Positions 1 to 11,134 of a DNA stretch of 64,000 bases are shown here, one piece after another. Numbering within the stretch: the stretch's first letter is position 1; every line of letters begins with the position of its first letter. The stretch comes from Schizochytrium sp. TIO01. Its lineage: Eukaryota > Sar > Bigyra > Thraustochytrida > Thraustochytriidae. A program made the translations under genes and the position numbers. The stretch spans positions 1,783,048-1,847,047 of the forward strand of contig SMSO01000031.1 of assembly GCA_004764695.1 (NCBI GenBank), given 5' to 3'. The notes under the pieces were generated by a model. That model saw only the letters and a list, made by a program, of their open reading frames with translations, was not told the DNA's origin and did not search any database.

Positions 1-249
1 AGAAGCGAAGATGAGAGCGGTGTTTCCGTAGACATCTTGCGCATCAAGATTGGCACCTTGCTCGATCAACCAGGCTGCGATTTCTGGCTGCCCCCCCGAG
101 TCTGGGTGGCATGCATACATCAACAGTGTAAAGCCATCACCCCGAATGGGCTGCGTCAAAAGATCTGGGTTTGCCTCCACCTCGGTCTTCAGGTCGTCAA
201 GGTTGCCAGCTGTTACAAGCGCCAAGATATTGACATTTGTCGTAGACAT
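1..249 (-). CDS. Ankyrin-repeat protein, 5' part (runs off the left edge)
   Basis: Read on the minus strand, an ATG at 247-249 opens a frame of 83 codons that continues past base 1. The protein begins MSTTNVNILALVTAGNLDDL and then shows ankyrin-type helices and turns: a DGFTLLMYAC segment, then EIAAWLIEQGANLDAQD, then YGNTALIFAS at the edge. The spacing (about 33 residues from TLLMYA to TALIFA) and the GAN-D--D loop are characteristic of ankyrin repeats, which are protein-protein interaction scaffolds. At least two repeats are visible. Anything beyond the edge (other domains, total length) is unknown, so no specific function can be given. A (C)7 run in the plus strand codes for a Gly pair and does not break the frame. 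Confidence 0.8.
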   Translation of the reverse strand, partial: MSTTNVNILALVTAGNLDDLKTEVEANPDLLTQPIRGDGFTLLMYACHPDSGGQPEIAAWLIEQGANLDAQDVYGNTALIFAS

Positions 250-257
250 TGTTCTTG

Positions 258-270
258 CTTATATATAGAC
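258..270 (-). promoter_or_regulatory. TATA-like element upstream of the ankyrin gene
   Basis: On the minus strand the bases read GTCTATATATAAG, ending about 9 nt before the ATG at 249. The motif is a good TATA-box match but it is very near the start codon, so it works only if the transcript starts inside what I call coding sequence or if the true start codon is further downstream. It may simply be AT-rich leader sequence. Confidence 0.25.
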
Positions 271-470
271 TTTCCGCTTCTAGCTCTGCCTCGCGACAAC
301 TGCAGCTGGTACACACTCCAGGTCTCGGTGCTTCAGTGCAGCTCCACGCCACGCAATGTACAGTCTACTGCAATTCGTCGTGAGGGTCACAGCACCGCTC
401 TGCCAGCGTGAACTGCAAGTCTTGCAAACTCCCTGAGCTACCCGGATGAGTTTCGGGTTTGCTTCAAGGT

Positions 471-520
471 GTTTGTTTGTTTGTTTGTTTGTTTGCTTGC
501 TTGCTTGCTTGCTTGTTTGC
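471..520. repeat. TTTG/CTTG tetranucleotide microsatellite
   Basis: About six GTTT units followed by five GCTT units and one more GTTT. It is the complement of the CAAG/AAAC-type repeats found elsewhere in the window (near 4634, 41577 and 53713). Confidence 0.85.
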
Positions 521-1744
521 CCAACTCCTCACAGCGACTTGCTGCTCTGCACGTGCTGCCTAGTTCTACCTGGTCCACCTAATGTCCGCGACTAAGAAGG
601 ACAGTAGGTAGTAGCACCTCACTCCCTGGAAGTCGAAGAGGACTTCGCTGGCTGCCTGGCCCCTTACGAAAGCACCCTCTGCAGCCGCCATTGCGGTGTA
701 ATCTGCTGGAGCAGCTGGCTAGACCGCAGCGTACGAACCTAGGTGGCCAGGTATGTATATTGTCGCACTTACGACAGACGCACTCTCGCGTGTGAAATCC
801 TCGAGAGCCACTACGACCACCACCACGTGCTTGCTGTTTCAGAAGGACTCAGGAATCAGGATCGGGGTCTCGCGTTCTGGTAGACAGAGATCTTCTTCTC
901 CAGCAGCTGCTCACCGTTTGTAATGGCACCGAGGTAGTAGTGACCAAAGAAGCCGAGGACGGCCTCCTCTAGCTAGCTAGACATGCAAGAACTCAAACCT
1001 GAAAGCAGAAACCCAGGTTTGTTTCGAGTGCATAAAATGCTACCCAGGCGTAGCGGAGCAGAGGAAATGTGCTCTTGCCCAGAGACGAATTGGTGTGAAG
1101 TCCTTTCGTCGCTCAATTGTGTGTTAGCTTTGTGTGATGAGATTTATGAGATCTGAAGTACCTCGTACCTAGTAATAGATACTACAGAGAGGAGCGATTT
1201 TTGTAATTCAAGTCAAATGTACCAGCGCGAGAGGTACTATTTAAATTGAACTCGAGTCAGATCTTGGGTCTGTAATGGCCTGGAAGTATTTGGGGAATTA
1301 GTTTAGGGTCTTTAAAGTATTTGGCAGAGTAAGGGTTTTAGCTCATCTCGAGAATGTTCCCTCGCTCGACAATTCACCATTTTTGGTTTTACTATTTAAA
1401 AATAGAATTTTGTTTAATAATCTTAAAAAAGAAAAAAAGAAAAAATATATAGGGGGATTTAAAAAACTCAAAATTCAACTACTAGTAGTCCCTGCATATG
1501 ATGATATATATATATTTTTTTTTAATTTTTTTTTAAAGAATAATATTTTATGTTGTTTACTCCTAGGCAGGGGTAGGTACTCAGTAGGGAGTGTTGAAGA
1601 TGCGAATACCATGGTTACAATGAATCTGCTTGCCATGCTACGATGGTGCTTGAGTAATAGATTATTTGGTGTCCATTGAAGGGACTCTCTGGCATTGACG
1701 TAATTCGACTTAAACTGCTGAGAGGATTAGAGAGGAAGTCAATT

Positions 1745-4375
1745 TCAAGGTAAATGGAAAAGTTTGTTGATATGCTGAAAAGGTACAGATGAGAGCGCAA
1801 TAGCACTTATGGTGATGTCTCTGTTTCCAGAATCCATCAATATTTCAATATCAGGAGTAGCAATACAAGAGGTATCCTTGTCCAGGATTACGTCGAGAAA
1901 TATGGTAAAGAATGGGACTTCGGCATAGTATGTGGCCTTTGTACGCCATGTGAGAGACTTCATGAGCTTGCTTGAGTTGTAAAATTGCTCAAGGCGGGCT
2001 TTGAGATCAAATATTGTCTCATGCTCCCGGGCGAAAATGGTTAAAATGAAAATGAGCTCATTTGGGTTGAGCAAAATCTTACCATTTTCTTGTTGTTGGT
2101 GAGTCTGCCTGAGGATTTGACCATCTTCATCGAGATCCTCCACCAAAAACCGAGCGGGAACATGTTTTCGAGCAAACACACACATGCCATCGACAGGGCA
2201 ACCCTGAGGAAATGCCATGAGCAATGGAAGACTCGAGAGATTATCAACTTGTATGATCCCATCTGGAGTCCAGGTTGCCTCATGATATTCTCGCTCAAAA
2301 ATATAGTCTGTTTGGGTTTCATGACTTGACGCCAAACAAGGCGTATGTAGACTCATCTCTCGGACTGATAGAGTTGAGTATTTGCCAGGACTATGAACGC
2401 GTGGGTTGAAGAGCACAAGCTCGCGAACATCTGCTAAAGATGCTACGTGCCCTGGAACATCTTGACACGCAGCGGCAGCTAGAAGGCGAACTCGAAGGGA
2501 CTCAACTGCGCAAATGGATCGTACATCCTCGCGAAAATTGCAGAGGCTATTTCGATGAACAAGATGAACTTGCTCATTTAAAGCTGCAATGAGAAGAGGC
2601 GGAATCTCTACCACAATCTGCGACCCTGTGTCGAAGCTTACTTCAGCTAGATTCATGCACAAAGACTCTAAAGCTTTGGAATCTTGCAAGGTCATATCTA
2701 ACATGTCATGGCAACCTGTTAAATCACCAAATATCCAGTTCTTTGACACTGGCATTCGAGTAAGAGCCAGCAAAATGAGTTTTCGAAGCGCTTGAAACGC
2801 TACATTGTCAACTTTAAGATAATAATCTACGGATTGTGAAGGATAACACTCAACATGCAAATGCTGTGCAATCAGAAGTTCCCATTTTGCAAAGTTAAAG
2901 TCAGCTAGTACCGCATCAAGAAGTTGCGAGCGTTGAAATTCAGCTTCAAAGACATCGACGACTTCCCAAACGATAGTTTTGCTATATCCCTCAGAAAGCT
3001 GGTCTAACAGAAGAGCAGAGTATTTTAGATGCCCATCAATCTCATCCATGAGAGTCACAAAAAGTGGATGTTGCAAGACTGCTTCCACCTCACCACTTGT
3101 AATGATACGGCTTGCTTTGTTGACACGATGAATAAGCTGCTCTGCTATTTGCCTCTCTAACGCCATCTTCGCTTCAGGGACGAGATTCGTGAAGCTCGAT
3201 AAATTTACATTATATATACTCGGGAGTGCGTCTAGGTCGAAAAAAGTTGTTAGGTCATTGCTCTCAGTGCCAGAAGAACTGATTAATATGGGGTAGACTC
3301 GCGTAATACAATCCATCTTTCCGAACAATAGACTCTCAATGCAAAGTTTCAACAAAGCGCTTATACCTGCAACATCATTACTATCAACATCGATTTGGAG
3401 AAATATTAAATCTGTTGCATAAACCCTGTGCATAAGACGAAGAAAGCCTGCAAGATCGAATTCGAGATGGTCGCACATTAAAAGATTAAACACTTCTGGC
3501 TCCATCAGAGTGTCGACTCGCGTTGCGATGAGCAAAGTAGCCACAAAGTACGCTAAAGAACTGACAACCTGCTCACCGGAGGTGTTAATCTCAGAGTACA
3601 AAGATGAGTTCAAAACCGGAATCGAGTTCATGTGAGGACAAATAAAGACAGCCGAGTAGTTAAGGGCCTGGGCTGTCTCAATACCACAATTGGCGAGTTC
3701 AAAAGCAAGTCGTTTTTTTCCAGATCCGCTAGGACCAGATATAACTGGAAACGCAAACGCATGAGGGTTCTGACCTTCTTGAAAGACCCTCCGGACAGAG
3801 CTTTTGGTTCTGCGAAAAGCTGCCTCAGTCATTGTGGAGGCAACAAAGTCAAATGCGAAGGCTTCAGTTCTTGACGATGATTCCTCAAGTACCATCAGAT
3901 TGATTGGAGGCAAATCAAGGGCATCAAGCGTCAATCTCGACACATTCAAGTCGCTTTCCTTGCTCATTCGCAGTGAAAGCGACTCTACAAGCAACTCAAG
4001 TTGCTCTGGGTCATATTCATCAGACATCTCAAATATATCATTTAATATTACCAAGAGGACTTTCTCGAAGTCCTGACCCTCCCGAATGTGCTGATACAAG
4101 AAAAACACTGTCGCCCGAACTGCCATCGCAATATTTCCTGGGAACATACTTGCTGTCCAGAGAATAAAATTTTCTAAATGATAATTTTCGAGGGCTGTGT
4201 TGATCAATCGCTGTTTGGGAAACACTTCACGAAGCCCACTGACGATTAAGTCAATTTTTGTAGGATCTATGTTATCCACTTCATGCTCCTCCACGAACTT
4301 AATCACATCCTTCACGATTTCCTTTACTTTACTTGTGTAAAACCGACTCTCCTTGTGCCTATGTATTGCGCTCAT
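1745..4375 (-). CDS. Large protein with degenerate P-loop; possible RHS/Crinkler-associated ATPase
   Basis: An uninterrupted frame of 876 codons starts at ATG 4373-4375. Residues 214-221 read GPSGSGKK, preceded by a hydrophobic strand (FAFPVIS), which is a Walker A loop whose last position is Lys instead of Ser/Thr. About 110 residues later LIFLQIDVD (323-331) is a plausible Walker B strand. The rest is mixed alpha/beta with no transmembrane segment, signal peptide or repeat that I recognise. The layout (helical N-terminus, P-loop module, long C-terminal region) resembles the STAND-like ATPases of the RHS/Crinkler effector families, and a decayed nuclease-kinase gene of that type lies 1.6 kb away. 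That assignment is inference; a lineage-specific AAA+ protein is the alternative. Intact length argues it is a working gene. The gene is on the opposite strand from the decayed gene, with 5' ends facing each other. Confidence 0.75.
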   Translation of the reverse strand: MSAIHRHKESRFYTSKVKEIVKDVIKFVEEHEVDNIDPTKIDLIVSGLREVFPKQRLINTALENYHLENFILWTASMFPGNIAMAVRATVFFLYQHIREGQDFEKVLLVILNDIFEMSDEYDPEQLELLVESLSLRMSKESDLNVSRLTLDALDLPPINLMVLEESSSRTEAFAFDFVASTMTEAAFRRTKSSVRRVFQEGQNPHAFAFPVISGPSGSGKKRLAFELANCGIETAQALNYSAVFICPHMNSIPVLNSSLYSEINTSGEQVVSSLAYFVATLLIATRVDTLMEPEVFNLLMCDHLEFDLAGFLRLMHRVYATDLIFLQIDVDSNDVAGISALLKLCIESLLFGKMDCITRVYPILISSSGTESNDLTTFFDLDALPSIYNVNLSSFTNLVPEAKMALERQIAEQLIHRVNKASRIITSGEVEAVLQHPLFVTLMDEIDGHLKYSALLLDQLSEGYSKTIVWEVVDVFEAEFQRSQLLDAVLADFNFAKWELLIAQHLHVECYPSQSVDYYLKVDNVAFQALRKLILLALTRMPVSKNWIFGDLTGCHDMLDMTLQDSKALESLCMNLAEVSFDTGSQIVVEIPPLLIAALNEQVHLVHRNSLCNFREDVRSICAVESLRVRLLAAAACQDVPGHVASLADVRELVLFNPRVHSPGKYSTLSVREMSLHTPCLASSHETQTDYIFEREYHEATWTPDGIIQVDNLSSLPLLMAFPQGCPVDGMCVFARKHVPARFLVEDLDEDGQILRQTHQQQENGKILLNPNELIFILTIFAREHETIFDLKARLEQFYNSSKLMKSLTWRTKATYYAEVPFFTIFLDVILDKDTSCIATPDIEILMDSGNRDITISAIALSSVPFQHINKLFHLP

Positions 4376-5933
4376 CCTTGATTTTTCGACGCATTACATT
4401 GGAGGACTGCCACAGCTCGGGCGCTTGCTGTCTGCACGCACGTTCACCACGAGATTCGTTTAAGTCATCAAAGTGCTCTTTAAAATTTGTGTTAGGTACA
4501 GGTACAACCTCCTAATAGGTAGCTCGCTGCCCAGGCACTTGTGCTACGGGTTGCTTGACCTACTCGTAGAAGCGGCTTTCGTAAGTTTTGTGAATACCCA
4601 CCTACTTCTACCTGATCATGCTTGACAACTGACTGCAAGCAAGCAAGCCTTCCTAAAAGCAGTGCTACGTCACAGTACGGAGGTACCTAGGTCCCCTAGG
4701 CAGGATCCTAGTAGGGCTTGCGGAACCGAATGACGACTAGGATCTATCGCCCACTGCTGCCAGCATATGCATAGTTCAACTTGACGCATATTCATTGGAT
4801 TATCATGGATCGCAGCGCTGCTCTTCTTTCCCTCAAGTTTGTCCAGTCGAGCCGTACTATTATATATCGTAGAAGCCCACGTGTTTCTAGCTAGTTTAAG
4901 TTTATCATATCTCTCATCGCACATCACCCGGAACGTCGTAGCACTTCACTGCCGTGGCCATTCAGATTCTTCATTTCGGATTCATTCAATTGCACATACT
5001 CAAACTGTCGGATTCCAGGTAGATCACTCCAGTCGTTATGATGTCGTGATGATGATCACTATTGTCATCGCATTACCCCTCCGTAGGTGGTAGATACTTT
5101 CTTCCTAAGAAGCCGCGTGCTACCAGAACCCCAGGGACTGGTTGTCCAAGGCCATCATGGTCATCACAATCACGATCGTGATGGTAAATAAATTCGTAGG
5201 TCGGTACTAGTACACACAACTTCGAGTCTGCAAACTTTCAAAGTGAAGAGCGGTCAGTTCTCGCGTCGAACAGGTTCTGCACGGGGTGCATCGCAGCGGC
5301 AATCGCGCTTAACCTAAAGCCAAATATGTCTATGTTTGCACCTGCTCGATCAACCTGTATAGACTAGCAGTGTACCTATTACTACCTATTTCCACTGCCG
5401 TTGCTGTTGTTGCCCTCGCTCGTCAATGGCATCTAATAGCTATCTACTTGCATCTGAGTCTGCTGCGAGTGATCACGATTGGTGATGAAAACTGCTCTTG
5501 GGAATTCCAACTTGAAGGATCTTCACTTTTGGGAGCTCCTCTCTCCAGATTGTATGCGATAACCTCAGTTCCATTGAGTCGAGAGGATGGTGTATTGAGC
5601 AGTTAGAAGCCTTAAGAGATGGACAAACAACCATTGTAGACAAGAAAACACTCCGTTTAGCATGAGTCGCACTATTCTTTTTTTCTCGCCCCGGAGCAAT
5701 TCCTTTCTCTACTGGCGGGAAACGATCTCTCCATGTCCATCCAACTTTACTTGATTTTTTAAGTCTTCAATGCAAGTACTTTCAGGTAAACTTTTCTCAT
5801 TTCAACCTCAGATCAGTTGCACGCGCGATTTTAATTCTCACACTCACTGAGTGAGGGAGGGGAAAGCTTCAATTGCAGCAAAATCATCAGCAGCACCAGC
5901 AAAACGCAAACGACAGCTAGGCCAGGTGATAGC
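4376..5933. other. Intergenic region between divergent genes, no gene recognised
   Basis: Lies between the 5' end of the P-loop gene (minus) and the start of the decayed nuclease-kinase gene (plus), so it probably carries both promoters. A palindromic AGGTACCTAGG word is at 4681-4691 and CAAG repeats at about 4634-4648. The short open frames inside show no protein-like composition. Confidence 0.5.
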
Positions 5934-7838
5934 ATGTCGGACATCGACGACAGCTTCGATGGCCTCGATGAACTTGATTCCGAATATGGTGATCTACAAC
6001 CACCTTCGTACGACGAGGTACAGGCAATGACTGATGAAGACGTTAAGCGATAGATCGGGCCGTTTTGATACTAATGGAGAACAAACCTCTCCTATTTCTC
6101 TTCAGACAAAAGAGACTTCAACTGACGCAAACGTAATTCGCGACGATTAAAGGTGTACTCCGAGTGAGACGGAGATACCAGCAGCGAGCCATACAAGAAG
6201 GCATTGCTAGCACTCGGGAGACCGTAGAGGAGGCGCTACAAAACTACCTCTTCCCTAACATTGTGTGTGTACCGGCAATGTTGACCATGGCAACACCATC
6301 AACATGAGGTTTGCCGTTGACCTCAATCAAGCCGTGGAGTGACTTCGATGATGAAGTGATTTCTGATCCAGACTTTCAGAACTCTAACATTTTAGAAAAA
6401 ACGATTGCAAAAATCATTTTCGATCCCTTGCGCAAGGAATTTATTCAACATTTGTGAAAATGCCGCCGAGGCGAAAAGATATTTTATACAAAAGGTCTGT
6501 GTGCCACTTGGAAGCATTGGGACAGAAGTTGATGCCTTTCCTGAAATTAGTACTTACTCAGCACGAGAGATGGGTCTCGCATTAAAGTTGGATATCAACC
6601 TATCGGCAGTATAAATGGAAAACGGAGAGCAGGTTTCCAGGGTTTTCTGTGTCATCGACGTGAATCGACCAAATCAGTTATTGACAGAGCATGGGGGTGT
6701 AATTAATCAAACCGTGGAAAATCACAGGAGGAGAGCATCAAATGACAGACTACACGATAATGCTCGCTGCACCCGTCACGTACCGAAGGGTCTCTGCCAG
6801 TTGCTTGGATACATGGTGATCCAAGGCCTGAAATACGGAGTTTTGACATCTTTTGAGCTCACGTACTTCTGCAAGCGTAATGAAGAAGGTGAGATGTGGG
6901 TATCAAAGGGATTCTACGGAATCCAGGATGATGGCGGTATTGGTGTCAACTTTGCGATAGCGGCATTCGTCTTTAAAATCCTTCACGATGACCAAAGAAG
7001 GCTCCCCTATCCATCCATGAAGAGCGAGTCCGTTAAAATACAGGGGTTCTATGAAGTTTGTCAGAAAGTTTTTTGTTTTTTTTTGGGGGGGGGGCAGGTC
7101 GATAAGAATAACACCTTCGAGATTTTGGAGGAGAGGATTGAAAAAGATTGCGCAGATTTCATCGGATCTACAATAAAGAGAGTGGCCAATCGGTCTGGCC
7201 AGCAAGATGAGATACAGGCTCTCCGCGATAATGTCGCCAGCATTCTACCCCTGGACAATGAGGAGTTCAGCATGCTTCTGCCATGGGAGGAGGATTTAAA
7301 GCTTGTGGCGGAAGGCGTGGTGAGGATTCCTTGGATCTCCTATATAGGTTTCACATGGGACGTCTTTGTCAAGACCATGCGCATTTCGAAGGATTGGTCG
7401 AAGTGGGATTTTGAGGAGAGCAAGAAGTTGTTTCTCCAAGAAGTTGAGGTCTACAAGCCCCCCCCTGCTCAAGTTGCAGGGTCTCTACATTCCTTTCTTG
7501 GTGTATGGCGGGGTGTTCCACGACCGAATAAATAATCGCCACGACTTCTTCAGGTGTAACTGCGAAAAAAAAAGTTGATGATCCGTCACCGTGATTAGGC
7601 GCCCCATTCGATCAGAGAATCACTTGCGCGCGTGCATCAGGCCGGCGTCTTGCACGGCGACATCGCATGGCGCAACAATGCACTCAACCCAGAGTCCAAG
7701 ACTACGCATTTGATTGACCTTGGCTGCGCCAACCAACATAAAGACCCCAAGGAGTTTGAGAAGTTACAGGCTAAAGAAAAGGAGGTGCTTGAGGACTTGC
7801 TATCCCGTGTCAGCGCGCGAAAACGTCTCCACAAATAA
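5934..7838 (+). pseudogene. Decayed nuclease-fold plus protein-kinase gene (Crinkler/FunK1 type)
   Basis: Coding-looking pieces follow one another in changing frames. An ATG at 5934 opens 39 acidic codons beginning MSDIDDSFDGLDELDSEYGD and stops at 6053; a helical piece sits at about 6170-6300; others lie at 6405-6614 and 6615-7535. In the last, QLLGYMVIQGLKYGVLTSFE (about 6798-6857) resembles the core of restriction-endonuclease-like domains placed before kinases in Crinkler and FunK1 proteins. FVKTM then supplies a beta-3 Lys and LQEVEVY an alpha-C Glu. The frame shifts at a C8 run (7458-7465), after which LKLQGLYIPFLVYGG continues the kinase N-lobe. The catalytic loop HGDIAWRN and a DLG motif appear at about 7650-7720, after another break. 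These kinase residues survive although the gene is broken at four or more points. Some breaks may be introns or homopolymer errors, but not all. Annotated as fragments only. Confidence 0.65.
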
Positions 7839-8173
7839 TTCACGACACCCGAAGAAACACTTAAGGTGTAAAAATTGAACAATATTGATTCCTATTCTTT
7901 TAATGCCCATACTCTATTGTGAAGAGGGTCTTTCTATTTTATTTATTTTTTATTTTTAGATAGTAATTTATTTTCTTTTAATGCTTCGAAGGAAAGCTCG
8001 CTATTGCTATGAATAGCTTCGATACGATCCAGCGGAACCACAAGAGCGGTGGTCGGTCTTGATGGCGATCGGCAGAGTGTGATCCCTTTCTTTGCTACGA
8101 GTCCGCGCTTGAGGCTCTCTGCTGCGATGCACCGCCGTGGCTCTGATATCAACTGTCGTTTAGCTTCACAAGA
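7839..8173. other. Spacer between two decayed genes
   Basis: AT-rich to about 7985, then a more GC-balanced stretch. A minus-strand open frame (7943-8152) is present, but I find no motif in it and do not call it. Confidence 0.4.
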
Positions 8174-10298
8174 TTAATGAGAATACGACTGCAAATGACT
8201 TTAATACTCTCACCTCCACTGCGTCTTCCGTGGTGATGGATGGTAGTGCGTTTAATCCACTTGTGCTTGCTAAGCAGATCAAGGTCCGTTTGGTGGAGCT
8301 TGGTTACCGCGAGAAGTGGTCTCAGGGTGTTTTGATCAGCAGCTATATTATGATCTTATAGTCTTGGTATGAACTTCCAAATGGGACATTTATCTCCAGT
8401 TCCAAATGTGGGGTCTTTCTTGACCAGGGGATAGAAGTACCGACGACTTGGCTTGACTTGGGCTTAGCCGCATGGCACTGCGAACCTGTTCGAGGTAGCT
8501 ATATGGCAGTTTCACTCAGGACTAGGCGAATAGTATTGCTGCAGATGATTGTGAGATTCCGTGTTCTTACAATTTGATTTCCAAGCTTGGTACGCAGATT
8601 GAATGCGAGGCTTGCGACCAAGTGCTCTCGTGATGTAGATGCGATCAATACGATGGGGTTGATGAATATTACTTGCACGAATGCTGCGACGATCAATTTC
8701 GCAGTTCGGTACTCTACGGGTGAGGCGCTTGGAAGTTGTGCGTTGAACGGTGCTGTCAAGGCAGAGGTGGGGAGCTCCAGTATGCATCTGAGGCTGCCAT
8801 GCAGTTGGGTGTGACTGCTGCAATCACAAAGTTATCTGCTTATATGACTTATATTTCGACGGCAAGGGTTTTGCATGGTGCCACGTTTTTAATGGTTTGC
8901 ATTGAGCTTGCTTGTTCTGCGATGGTTTTACTTTGTTTGATAATGTACTTCCTCCACTATGCTGCTCCTTCGCGTGCGAAGCGTGGGCTTGCTTTGGTTC
9001 TCATTGGTGATTTGTTTCTGGCCTTTGTGTTTTGGTATCCTGGTTACTTTGCTGTGCGGAAGGGCATGGCCCCTTGGCCGTTTCCTGGTAGTCAGGTGAA
9101 GTCTGGGGTTGCTAATGGTTCTACGATTTGTCAGGATGCTGAGTTGACGGAGAAGAGTGTTCATACGAATTATTCTCTCATTTGCCAGCAGACAGATTCC
9201 AGTCTATTGGAGGCTACGACTGGGGAGGACTGTGATGGTTCTCACCACCACTTGGCATGTGTTTTGTTTTCTCTGTGTGGCGACGAGGCTTTTACCACCG
9301 ACAAGGCTACTTGGGACCGTGTTCCTGTCAACGTGAGTAACTCCTGTACTGCTTTGTTTGTTGCGAATGCGATTTACAAAGTCTCTTACCCTGGTTGTTC
9401 GTCTTGCGATGGGATGCCTCTCCTTGTTGAGGGGGGGGCAAGGATTGTGGTTCTGTGCCGACGAGTTTGTTGGTTTATGGTGGTTTTGGTGAGGTGGTGA
9501 CGACTGAGGGTACGATTGTAGACAACTCGTGCGAAGCCACTGCTGCTGCGAATGGGATTTGCATTGCTTCTAAGGATGCTTTATGATTATGCTTATCCTG
9601 GTGAGTCTTTGTCGATGGCTTACCAGCACTTGTGCAAGAGGTTGCTGGCGGGTCATTTACAGGGTTGCATCGATGTGGATAGTACTTCCAAGGTTGCTGA
9701 TCCATCTTTCGCTACTTTGGCTGAGAGGTGTCCTCTTGATCCTTGTGATTTCTTCAATTGTGATCCTGATACTATGCGCTGTGCGTACACTTCTGTCAGT
9801 GCTAGTAAGTGTACGAATAGTTTGGATGGTTGTGAGGGTGGGAATTACATTTTTGATCAGCTTTTGGACGCGATGTTGGCTTATAAATGTGTGGTCTATT
9901 ATGCACAGTGGGAACTTTACAATGATTCATGGCTTTACTTCACGCTAGGTCTCTATGTGGGGGCTTTGATTGACCTATTTCTACTGACTATGTGTAGGTG
10001 CAAGGATGCGCAGCCGTCCTTCTTGGCTCCTCTGACGGGCATGCGGAGTTCCATTTGGGTTTACGAGTTTATATTTCTCATCTTGGATTTCATTTTTTAT
10101 CATCTGGTTCTTCTTTTTGTTTGCTTGGCCTTGCTTATCAGATGGAGCCTTTGTATGGCTCTGATTCTATGTTTGCTGAGTGATTACTCTAATGAGGATT
10201 TGGGGATTACTTGGGTGCTTACATTTGCCTGGAGTTGCTGCAAGCCATCCTCTCTCGTGGCTGCTCAGGCACAGAGAAGCGCGGCCTCTGTGCAATAG
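8174..10298 (+). pseudogene. Decayed cysteine-rich multi-pass membrane protein
   Basis: Protein-like sequence runs through all three plus frames. An early piece at about 8210-8340 is followed by a Cys-rich piece at about 8543-8630. A piece near 8630-8770 shifts into the open frame 8736-9500. That frame carries two strongly hydrophobic helices (about 8868-8955 and 8980-9050), then a Cys-rich, N-glycosylation-bearing ectodomain (NGS, NYS, NVS sites). At a G8 run (9431-9438) the sense moves to another frame that holds more Cys (about 9440-9585), then returns to the frame 9552-10298. The latter has a second Cys-rich stretch and further hydrophobic segments at about 9940-9995 and 10045-10150. I do not recognise the family. 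The pattern (paired membrane helices alternating with Cys-rich loops) suggests a surface receptor or adhesin-like protein. At least four frame changes make it a pseudogene unless the assembly is error-rich here. Confidence 0.6.
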
Positions 10299-11093
10299 CA
10301 GCGCGCTGTTTTGTTGGAGCGTGCTTTTTCAATCTCCCTCTTCTTCTTCTTTTTCCGGATTATAATCTTCAATTTTCTCTTCAAAAAGTTCTTCGACTTG
10401 ACTTTCGCTTTTCTACTCCTTTTTAATTTCAAAGTACTACTCATATAATAATAAATTGCTAAATAAAAGAAAAAGTTATGCTCGATGAGTACTTCGTGGC
10501 AGAATCCTCTATGGGGGACATTGGCAGGAGCTGTTTTGGTTGCTTTCGTTGTGGCTGCTGAGAGTGATCACTTAGAGACTTGCCCATGTCTGATGAAGCG
10601 CCCGTCGGCTACAGTACTAATGAGGTGCTGCGTGGTAGTTCAGTTTTGAGTCAGAGCGAGCTAGGCTTCTGCGAAACGATAAGTCGTTCGTCCATGCTCA
10701 TTCGGAAATTCGCAGTGATGTGTGAGCAGTGTCTACACATCTATCCTTCAATTTGCCAAATTCTATAAAGGCGAATTGCGTCGTTGAACACCATGGCCTT
10801 TGGAGTTTTGCACTTGCTCATTGCCGTTTTGCAAAATCATACGATTGAGTCTTGATGTAAACTGGAGCTCCAAAGAGCAGTCAGTGCCCTTCTCTCCAAA
10901 TGGTATTTCCAATGCTTCAAAGTCCTGAAGCTATAATTGTCTCGCACGACCACCGAGCACCGCGCAAGTATCAACCCATTGCGAAGCACAAAGTACGTAA
11001 GAGCGTCTCACTGTCTGACAAGATAATGACTCAGTGTCAAATTGCCTCAATGGCAGCTCAAGTCTCAGTGAATCTAACCACCGAAACCTCAAG

Positions 11094-11134
11094 AGGCAGA
11101 GGCAGAGGCAGAGGCAGAGGCAAAGGCAGAGGCA
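11094..11134. repeat. AGGCAG hexanucleotide repeat
   Basis: About seven units of AGGCAG with one imperfect unit (AGGCAA). All purine apart from C. It produces arginine/glycine-rich or leucine/proline-rich artefact frames on both strands. Confidence 0.85.

Larger units (their letters stand above)
250..1744. other. Intergenic region, no gene recognised
   Basis: Space between the ankyrin gene and the 3' end of the 876-residue gene. No reading frame looks coding. It holds a TTTG/CTTG tetranucleotide repeat (471-520) and a strongly AT-rich block (about 1380-1560) with T and A runs. A GGTAGGTAC word lies near 1576, a type that recurs in other spacers of this window. Confidence 0.6.
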
